From Deinococcus psychrotolerans (GTDB lineage Bacteria; Deinococcota; Deinococci; Deinococcales; Deinococcaceae), in NCBI RefSeq assembly GCF_003860465.1, contig NZ_CP034183.1:698501-762500 (forward strand): a DNA stretch of 64,000 nt. Reading direction: 5' to 3'. The notes under the pieces were generated by a model, which was given only the letters and a program-made list of their open reading frames with translations, did not search any database and was not told the origin of the DNA. Shown piece after piece: positions 57,379 through 64,000 of the stretch. The number at the start of each line of letters is the position of its first letter. Position 1 is the stretch's first letter. Position numbers and translations under genes: made by a program.

Positions 57379-58001
57379 TGAACAGACCCGTAAAGTCTGA
57401 GCCGCTGCGGCTGACCACCCGCAACCAACTGCGCGGCGCGGGCGTCGTCACGGCGGCACTGATTGGCATCATCTGGCTGCAAGAAATCCTAGATCAACTG
57501 ATTTTCGGCGGCTCGCTGGACGCTTACGGCATCGAGCCGCGTCAGTTGGGCAGCCTGAGTCACATCTTCACCGCTCCGTTTTTGCATGGCGATTTTACCC
57601 ATCTGATCAGCAACACGCTGCCGCTGGCGGTGCTGGCCTTCCTGACGGCGCTGCGCGGAGTGGGCCGGTTTTTGCTCTCCACCCTGATCATCGTGGTCGT
57701 GGGCGGCCTGCTGGTGTGGCTGCTGGCGCGCGGCGGCGACCACTTGGGAGCCAGCGAACTGGTGTTCGGTTACTTCGGGCTGCTGCTGGCCAGCGCTTGG
57801 CACGACCGCCGCCCCGTTTCTATTCTCACGGCGGCGCTGGCTCTGCTGCTCTACGGCGGAGCGCTGTGGGGCGTGCTGCCGCATGACCCGCACATCTCGT
57901 GGGAAAGTCACTTGTTCGGCTTTTTGGCAGGCGTGCTGGCCTCAAGGTGGCTGACGCCGCGCCGCACAGGTCAAACGGGACGCTCAGCCGCACGGTTTTA
58001 G
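57378..58001 (+). CDS. Rhomboid-family intramembrane protease
   Basis: 207 residues with about six membrane segments. [17 protein letters not shown] is the rhomboid H..N motif; [14 protein letters not shown] holds the nucleophile serine (GASE rather than the common GASG); [13 protein letters not shown] holds the catalytic histidine. It may cleave membrane proteins. The ATG at 57378 overlaps the PEGA stop as TGATG; the upstream open frame is antisense noise. Confidence 0.85.
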   Translation: MNRPVKSEPLRLTTRNQLRGAGVVTAALIGIIWLQEILDQLIFGGSLDAYGIEPRQLGSLSHIFTAPFLHGDFTHLISNTLPLAVLAFLTALRGVGRFLLSTLIIVVVGGLLVWLLARGGDHLGASELVFGYFGLLLASAWHDRRPVSILTAALALLLYGGALWGVLPHDPHISWESHLFGFLAGVLASRWLTPRRTGQTGRSAARF

Positions 58002-58011
58002 GGCGGGGAGT

Positions 58012-58461
58012 TTAGTTGAGCTGCAACGACAGCACCAGCTGATCTGGGCGCTGCGCTTCGGGAGCAGTACCGCCCTCGCTCAGGATTTGGGCCGTCTGCT
58101 GAAAGTAGGCCTTCACCGCACGTTCGTAGCGGACTTGGTCGGCAGTGGTGCCGTTGGGTTGCGGGGCCACGCCGTAGCCATGCACTTCCAACGCGCCGCA
58201 GCTGGGCAACTTATTGCCAGCAAACGAAGCGTTGAACGTCATCAGGTACTGACCTTCGCGGCTGAACCCCTGAAACAAATACTGCACGTTAGTGTTGGCG
58301 AAGCGGCTCACGTCCTGCGAGAAGGTGCCGAGATAACGCACCTCGCTGAAGCTGGCCGTGCTGAGGCTCTTGCATGCGCCTACAACTGTCAGCTCACTGT
58401 TACAGAGTGCCCAAAATGCTCGAAGAGTGAACTGGGTTACGTCAGGGGATGAGGCCCTCAA
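58012..58461 (-). CDS. Hypothetical protein, perhaps N-terminally truncated
   Basis: 149 residues ending in RPDQLVLSLQLN. The core EVRYLGTFSQDVSRFANTNVQYLFQGFSREGQYLMTFNASFAGNKLPSCGALEVHGYGV looks like a folded beta-rich segment, but the protein begins without a signal peptide and overlaps the upstream gene by 20 bases. It may be the C-terminal part of a longer secreted protein. No family is recognised. Confidence 0.5.
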   Translation of the reverse strand: MRASSPDVTQFTLRAFWALCNSELTVVGACKSLSTASFSEVRYLGTFSQDVSRFANTNVQYLFQGFSREGQYLMTFNASFAGNKLPSCGALEVHGYGVAPQPNGTTADQVRYERAVKAYFQQTAQILSEGGTAPEAQRPDQLVLSLQLN

Positions 58462-58951
58462 TATCTTTGTACACGCTAGCCTTCACCCGTTGATGTTCAG
58501 CTTTGAAATATCTGTAACACTTTGAGCGGAAGGAGATGGGCCAACTGTGGTCGAATATGCGGTACCCCATGGTGAGATTGATGTCGTCGCGCTCAACGCT
58601 GACCTTCCCTTCAACCTGAGTGACGTCGGTGAATCCGGCCTTCACCACCGCTGACCGAATGGCTTCGAGCTGGAGAGAGGTGTCGCCCTTCGGAGCCTTC
58701 ATGACTCCCCCGCCCATGTATTGGTTACCAACGCCGCCCGGACACCCGGACCAGCGTACCCCTGCTTTGAGTTGGCTGCCACCGACGGCTTTCGCAGCCG
58801 CGAGCATGGCGTCACGGGCAGCGTCGATCACCGCTTGTTCGGTGGCCTGCACTGAGCGAGTATCGCCCCCCCAAGAGCAGGCCGCAAGCACAACCACGAG
58901 TCCAAGCACACTGAGGAGTGGACGGATGCGCCTGAACCTGAGCTGTAGCAT
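58442..58951 (-). CDS. Lipoprotein of unknown function
   Basis: 169 residues. The signal LLSVLGLVVVLAACSWGG carries a lipobox. The mature part is about 145 residues with two cysteines and AQ-rich helices near the start (ATEQAVIDAARDAMLAAAKAV). TATACT ends 6 bases before the ATG at 58951. No domain is recognised. The next gene overlaps it. Confidence 0.65.
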   Translation of the reverse strand: MLQLRFRRIRPLLSVLGLVVVLAACSWGGDTRSVQATEQAVIDAARDAMLAAAKAVGGSQLKAGVRWSGCPGGVGNQYMGGGVMKAPKGDTSLQLEAIRSAVVKAGFTDVTQVEGKVSVERDDINLTMGYRIFDHSWPISFRSKCYRYFKAEHQRVKASVYKDIEGLIP

Positions 58952-58957
58952 GCACGC

Positions 58958-58963
58958 AGTATA
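58958..58963 (-). promoter_or_regulatory. -10-like box of the 58442 lipoprotein gene
   Basis: TATACT (minus strand) ends 6 bases before the ATG at 58951, one of the best examples here. Confidence 0.55.
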
Positions 58964-59130
58964 AGTGGCATCCTCCAATGCTGATGGCGCATGTGAGGGT
59001 TGTCAGTCCTCCGGGAACGTTCTGCCCCGCTCTGAAAGAGGTGGTGTTGGGCAAAACAGTGCCCATGAGCACGCTTGCCCGTTGATCCGGGCAGTGCAAA
59101 CTCAGGAACTTCTGCTCACGTTTCCGCCTT

Positions 59131-59184
59131 TTGAAGACTGAAGGCGGCCCACCAACACAACTGGGAGCCGCCTTCAGTCTTCAA
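59131..59184 (-). terminator. Long perfect hairpin after ruvB
   Basis: TTGAAGACTGAAGGCGGC (59131-59148) is a perfect 18-bp complement of 59167-59184, with an 18-base loop. It lies 4 bases after the ruvB stop. No T run follows, so it may be a processing signal or a repeat rather than a classical terminator. Confidence 0.55.
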
Positions 59185-59187
59185 ACT

Positions 59188-60195
<1,008 letters not shown>

Positions 60196-60201
60196 GCTCT
60201 C

Positions 60202-60207
60202 AGTGTA
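60202..60207 (-). promoter_or_regulatory. -10-like box of ruvB
   Basis: TACACT (minus strand) ends 6 bases before the ATG at 60195. No RDRM-like palindrome was seen in this gap. Confidence 0.5.
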
Positions 60208-60299
60208 ACGCAATTCTGCTCTTTACGAAATAGCCTAGAGCTATTGCGGCTGGACAAGAAGCCAGAGCAACACGGTTCGGCGGCGCTAAGCTGAGGCCC

Positions 60300-61298
60300 A
60301 TGCCGCGTCAACCTCCAGTCTTCATTTCGTCCGGTGGCCCCCTCGTGGTGGCAGGCGGCCTCAACACCGACATTCTCAGCCGCTCACACGCGCCACTGCG
60401 CCTTGGCACCAGCAATCCGGCGCACACGACGTTTTCGGCGGGCGGGGTGGGCCGCAACTTGGCGCAGAATCTGGCGCAACTCGGCGTGCCGACCAAGCTC
60501 CTGGGCGTGGTGGGCGACGATCTATTCGGCACCAGTTTGCTGAGCCTCACCGAGCAAAGCGGTGTGGACGTCTCAGGTGTGCTGCGGCGCAGTGGCCCCA
60601 CCGGAAGTTATACGGCGGTGCTGGAAGAAAGCGGCGAGTTGCACGCGGGCCTGAGCAGCATGGCCCTGACCGCTCAGCTCAGCGCCGCCGACGTCAGCGG
60701 GTGGGCCGAGCCGCTGACGGGAGCCAGCGCCCTGATCGTGGACGCCAATTTGCCGCCGGACGTGGTGGCCTTTTTGCTGGACGAAGCTGCCTTGCGCGGC
60801 CTGCCGGTGGCGCTCGAGCCGGTCAGCGCTCCCAAAGCGGAGCGGCTGCGCCCGCTGCTCTCCCCCGCCCGCCCCGTCTGGCTGCTGAGCCCTGATCGGG
60901 CCGAGCTGGCGGCGCTGAGTGGAATGGACTTGGCCGAAATTGAAGATGACAGCACCCTGATTGACGCCGCCCAGCATTTGCGGCGACAGGGAGCCGAGTG
61001 GGTGCTGCTGACCTTGGGCAAGCGCGGAAGCGTGCTGGTGGGTGAAGAACTCCTGTATACCTCCGCCCGCCAAGCTGACGTGCTGGACGTGACCGGAGCT
61101 GGAGACGCCCTGCTCTCGGGGCTGCTGGCTCACCTGTGGCACGGCCAAAGCTGGCCCGCCGCGCTGACTCGGGCGCACCTCTGCGCCGCGCTGACCATCG
61201 AAGCGCCCGGCGCAGTGCGGGCGGATTTGTCACCCGCTTTGCTGGCAGCCAACTTGGAGCGACCCGCACTTGATTTCGCTCCAAACACGTTACCCTGA
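60300..61298 (+). CDS. psuK: Pseudouridine kinase (PfkB family)
   Basis: 332 residues. PfkB-type sugar kinase: GGLNTDILSRSHAPLRLGTSNP, AGGVGRNLAQNLAQLG (signature 1), VVGDDLFG, and DVTGAGDALLSGLLA (signature 2, catalytic Asp). It phosphorylates pseudouridine to the 5'-phosphate. The assignment rests on the adjoining psuG; the kinase alone could act on other sugars or nucleosides. TAAGCT ends 7 bases before the ATG. Confidence 0.88.
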   Translation: MPRQPPVFISSGGPLVVAGGLNTDILSRSHAPLRLGTSNPAHTTFSAGGVGRNLAQNLAQLGVPTKLLGVVGDDLFGTSLLSLTEQSGVDVSGVLRRSGPTGSYTAVLEESGELHAGLSSMALTAQLSAADVSGWAEPLTGASALIVDANLPPDVVAFLLDEAALRGLPVALEPVSAPKAERLRPLLSPARPVWLLSPDRAELAALSGMDLAEIEDDSTLIDAAQHLRRQGAEWVLLTLGKRGSVLVGEELLYTSARQADVLDVTGAGDALLSGLLAHLWHGQSWPAALTRAHLCAALTIEAPGAVRADLSPALLAANLERPALDFAPNTLP

Positions 61299-61302
61299 AG
61301 GT

Positions 61303-62232
61303 ATGTCTCACCCCCTCCTCGATTTCACGCCGGAAGTGGCCCAGGCCATTTATGATGGTCGCCCGCTGGTGGCCTTAGAAAGCACCATCATCAGCCACGG
61401 CATGCCCTACCCCCAGAATGTAGAAACTGCCCGCGAGGTCGAGAGCCTGATTCGCCTCGCTGGAGCCGTGCCGGCCACCATCGCCGTCATCGGCGGGCGA
61501 CTCAAAGCGGGCCTCAGCGATGAAGAATTGGAGATTTTGGGCACCGATAAAACCGTGCAGAAGATCAGCGTGCGCGATCTGCCGTTCACGGTAGCCTCGG
61601 GCGGGCACGGAGCCACGACAGTGGCCACCACCATGCGTATAGCCGCGCTGGCTGGCATTCGGATATTTGCCACTGGCGGTACCGGCGGCGTTCACCGGGG
61701 AGCCGAGCAGAGCTACGACATCAGCGCCGACCTGACCGAACTCTCCCGCACGCCCGTCGCGGTGGTGAGTGCTGGAGTCAAGAGCATTCTGGACATCGGC
61801 CTGACGCTGGAATACCTGGAGACGCAGGGCGTGCCGGTGATCAGCTACGGTGTGCCGACCTTTCCGGCTTTTTACAGCCGCGAATCGGGTTACGCCGCGC
61901 CGCTGATGGCCAAGGACGCCGCAGAAGTGGCCCGCGCCCTCCACGCCCAGTGGTCGCTGGCTCTGCCAAGCCAGTCGGCAGGCGGCGCACTGATCGCCAA
62001 CCCGATTCCGCTCGAAGCCGAAATCCCTCACGCCGAAATTGCCCCCGTCATCGAGCAAGCGCTCTCGGACATGGCGGCGCAGGGCATCAAAGGCAAAGAC
62101 ACCACGCCTTACTTGCTGGGCAGAATCGTGGAGATCACCGGTGGGCGCAGCTTAACGGCCAATATCGCGCTCGTCAAAAACAACGCGGTGGTGGCCGCCC
62201 AGATCGCCTGCGAACTCCAAGACTTGGGGTAA
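61303..62232 (+). CDS. psuG: Pseudouridine-5'-phosphate glycosidase
   Basis: 309 residues. The enzyme splits pseudouridine 5'-phosphate to uracil and ribose 5-phosphate. Motifs: ALESTIISHGMPYPQN, ATIAVIGGRLKAGLSDEELE, ASGGHGATTVATTM, FATGGTGGVHRGAE and VVSAGVKSILDI. These match the PsuG family throughout. The ATG at 61303 lies 4 bases after psuK, so the two enzymes form one degradation unit. Confidence 0.96.
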   Translation: MSHPLLDFTPEVAQAIYDGRPLVALESTIISHGMPYPQNVETAREVESLIRLAGAVPATIAVIGGRLKAGLSDEELEILGTDKTVQKISVRDLPFTVASGGHGATTVATTMRIAALAGIRIFATGGTGGVHRGAEQSYDISADLTELSRTPVAVVSAGVKSILDIGLTLEYLETQGVPVISYGVPTFPAFYSRESGYAAPLMAKDAAEVARALHAQWSLALPSQSAGGALIANPIPLEAEIPHAEIAPVIEQALSDMAAQGIKGKDTTPYLLGRIVEITGGRSLTANIALVKNNAVVAAQIACELQDLG

Positions 62233-62237
62233 TCCTC

Positions 62238-62243
62238 TAAACT
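62238..62243 (+). promoter_or_regulatory. -10-like box of the secreted protein gene
   Basis: TAAACT ends 5 bases before the ATG at 62249. Confidence 0.5.
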
Positions 62244-62248
62244 GTCCT

Positions 62249-62803
62249 ATGTCTCCTTCACATTCTTTGCTGCTCGCCGTCTTCAGTTTGACGGCAGCTC
62301 TTTTGACCACCGGCCTCGCCGCCGAAGTGCGGGTGCCGGACAGCAAAGTGTCGTATGAGGTTTCTCAGGACACCAAGAAACAAAACAACAGCGTCATTTA
62401 TCTGGACGAGCGGTACACCGACACCAGCAAGAGCTATTTGAGTTTGCGCTGTATCGGCGGCGGCTATTTGGCCAGCCTCAGCAGCAAATACGCCTTGTTT
62501 GACAAGGGCCAGCGCAACGACTTGGACAAGCTCTACCGAGTGACGTATCAAGTCGGCAGCGCTGGGCCGCTGGCAGTCAAAACGCTGCGCTCGTATGAAG
62601 TGGCTGGCAAACTGGATTTGTCGGCGTTCACGTTCCTCGATCCGGCGGCCAACGCGGCCATCGCCGCCGGATTGACGGCAGGCAAAACGCTGCGCCTTCA
62701 GCTCAAACCCCTCAAAACCGGCGTGCTGACTGGGCCTCTCGACTACACCTTTGAAGCGCAGGGCTTTGGCGCGGCAGCTACAGCCGTCAATCAGTGCCAC
62801 TAG
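62249..62803 (+). CDS. Secreted protein of unknown function
   Basis: 184 residues. Signal peptide SLLLAVFSLTAALLTTGLAA. The mature part is soluble and beta-rich (VSYEVSQDTKKQNNSVIYLDERYTD). Two cysteines (one internal, one at the C-terminus) may pair. No family is recognised. It is a single gene behind psuG with its own promoter. Confidence 0.65.
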   Translation: MSPSHSLLLAVFSLTAALLTTGLAAEVRVPDSKVSYEVSQDTKKQNNSVIYLDERYTDTSKSYLSLRCIGGGYLASLSSKYALFDKGQRNDLDKLYRVTYQVGSAGPLAVKTLRSYEVAGKLDLSAFTFLDPAANAAIAAGLTAGKTLRLQLKPLKTGVLTGPLDYTFEAQGFGAAATAVNQCH

Positions 62804-62883
62804 AAAAGGAAGCGGGCCGTAAAAGGTGATTAAGTAGAACAACGTTTATCTTTAGATAAACCGAGCAAAGCGAGAAGGTGGAA

Positions 62884-62956
62884 AAGTACGGCCAGATGAG
62901 AGTGGAGGGATGGAGCGTTTTTGGCGGAATCCCAAAACGGTAATCTGGCCGTACTT
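62884..62956. repeat. Inverted repeat of 13-bp arms in the 62804-63025 gap
   Basis: AAGTACGGCCAGA (62884-62896) and TCTGGCCGTACTT (62944-62956) are perfect complements around a 47-base centre. A small TTTATC-TTTA-GATAAA hairpin lies at 62845-62860. The arms look like repeat ends, possibly a Deinococcus small non-coding repeat. Confidence 0.5.
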
Positions 62957-62978
62957 AGCGAGAAAAGCGCATAAACAA

Positions 62979-63018
62979 AGCGCCCCCACCGCCAATGACA
63001 GGTGAGGGACGCGCTTGA
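62979..63018 (-). terminator. Terminator of the branched-chain binding protein gene
   Basis: On the minus strand CAAGCGCGTCCCTCACC pairs imperfectly with GGTGGGGGCGCTTTG, then TTTATG. It lies a few bases beyond the stop at 63026. Confidence 0.6.
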
Positions 63019-63025
63019 GGAGAAT

Positions 63026-64000
63026 TTACTTGAGGCTGGTCAGGCGCAGGCGGGTGTATTTGCCGTCCTGAATAAATCCGGCCAGTACATCGGCGTCCAT
63101 GTGGCCCTGAGGCGTGACACTCTTAAGGCTGTAGACGGTTTTGTTGCGCGGCAGCGAGGTGGCGGCCTGCCCCAGCTTGGCACGGATCGCCATTGGATCT
63201 TCGGTGGTTCCGGCCAGCTCCATCGCTTTGGCGATCACGTTCATGCCCATGTAGTTGAGGGCCGCCTCGCTGGTGGGGATTTTTTTGTAGAGGCGCTGAT
63301 ACTGAGCGCTGAACACCTGAGTGCCGGGGAACTCGGCCACCGGGAGCACGCCCACCGCGCCGTTGAGGTAGCTCTGCGGCACGATTTGGCTCATCTGCTC
63401 GAACTTGGCCTGATCCATGACGATGAATCCGCCTTTAAAGCCCTGCTCGCGGGCCGCTTTGACCACCAAGGCGGTGGGCTGCGAAGGCCCACCGATAAAC
63501 AGCACGTCGGGTTTCTCGGAAAGCGCTTTGGTCACGGCGCTGGAATAGTCCACGGTGGTGCCGTAGTCCACGCCGTTGTTGGTGCCGATGGTGCCGCCCT
63601 GCTTTTTCCACTCTGCCGACACCACGTCGCCCCAAGCCTTGCCGTAAGCCGAGGTGGTGCCGACCATGCCCAATTTCTTGCCGAAGGTGGCGATTTCCTT
63701 TTGCACGAACGGCGCGACGTAGACGTCGTAGCGCGGCGGCAACATGAAGGTCAGCGGGTTGTTGGCTTCCAGAATCTTGGGTTCAGAAGAGTAGGCCGCC
63801 AACAAAAACTGAGGATCGCGGGTGTTGAAGGCCTGCACCGTCAGGATGCCGCCAGCGTGCGGCACAAAAATCACGTCGATGCCCTGTGAGGTCAGTCGCT
63901 TGACGTTGGTGGCGGTTTCGTTGGGCAGGTACTTGTCGTCGAGGGCCACCAACTTGAAGGTGACTTTCTCGCCTTTAACGGTCACGCCGCCCGATTTGTT
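63026..64000 (-). CDS. Branched-chain amino acid ABC substrate-binding protein (partial)
   Basis: About 324 residues; the N-terminus lies beyond the window. Periplasmic-binding-protein fold of the Leu/Ile/Val family: [76 protein letters not shown] and [15 protein letters not shown]. It delivers branched-chain amino acids or a similar ligand to LivHMGF-type permeases that must lie further along. Confidence 0.9.
   Translation of the reverse strand, partial: NKSGGVTVKGEKVTFKLVALDDKYLPNETATNVKRLTSQGIDVIFVPHAGGILTVQAFNTRDPQFLLAAYSSEPKILEANNPLTFMLPPRYDVYVAPFVQKEIATFGKKLGMVGTTSAYGKAWGDVVSAEWKKQGGTIGTNNGVDYGTTVDYSSAVTKALSEKPDVLFIGGPSQPTALVVKAAREQGFKGGFIVMDQAKFEQMSQIVPQSYLNGAVGVLPVAEFPGTQVFSAQYQRLYKKIPTSEAALNYMGMNVIAKAMELAGTTEDPMAIRAKLGQAATSLPRNKTVYSLKSVTPQGHMDADVLAGFIQDGKYTRLRLTSLK

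Noticed and set aside
60196..60299. Search for a radiation/desiccation response motif upstream of ruvB
   Set aside because: No palindrome resembling the motif was found in the gap.
63002..63889. 295-codon plus-strand frame opposite the binding protein gene
   Set aside because: Antisense shadow; the minus-strand product matches a known family from end to end.

Overview
The window looks like chromosomal DNA of a Deinococcus-type bacterium. The supporting evidence is high GC, a LysW/LysX alpha-aminoadipate lysine locus, a type 2 IleRS, and many genes whose start codon lies 5 to 7 bases after a -10-like TANNNT box (probable leaderless transcripts). The species cannot be named from the sequence alone.

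Layout. 1-10.6 kb is core metabolism: the 3' part of ppc, an Ile-type T-box leader controlling a cupin-ileS-shikimate dehydrogenase-like operon, and a lysine cluster (lysU, a double zinc-ribbon protein, lysW, lysX, with an Lrp-type regulator downstream). 10.6-17.3 kb is an accessory island. It holds a decayed prophage (integrase C-terminus, tail-like fragment, endolysin, holin, broken lipoprotein), an Ig-like lipoprotein, a secreted hydrolase, small orphan genes, gene scars and a segment bounded by 29-bp inverted repeats. 17.4-25 kb carries an NhaP2-type antiporter, an ECF sigma/anti-sigma/secreted-repeat operon, endonuclease V, an esterase, and an IS3-family element that has split a DUF4180 gene.

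25-42.5 kb is mostly housekeeping and envelope functions: class V aminotransferase, App1 phosphatase, SDR, subtilase, PAP2 phosphatase, nucleoside-type ABC ATPase, a solenoid protein with about 14 LRV-like repeats, a large CHASE-PAS-GAF histidine kinase, aroE, phoH, and a type III polyketide synthase with an ICMT-like methyltransferase. 42.6-48 kb has the DUF4129-MoxR-DUF58 membrane cluster, murJ and tRNA-Ser(CGA). 48.5-64 kb has a degenerate GGDEF-EAL protein, hflX (probably starting at an AUA codon), a 2H phosphoesterase, HD-GYP, PEGA and rhomboid proteins, ruvB, the pseudouridine pair psuK-psuG, and the end of a branched-chain amino acid binding protein gene.

The observations most worth following are: a LysW that keeps its EDWGE carrier tail but has lost all four zinc-ligand cysteines, next to a protein with two intact zinc ribbons; the non-canonical hflX start; an IleRS with the swapped GVHH signature under T-box control; and the compact decayed island. 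I found no CRISPR array and no complete new defence system.
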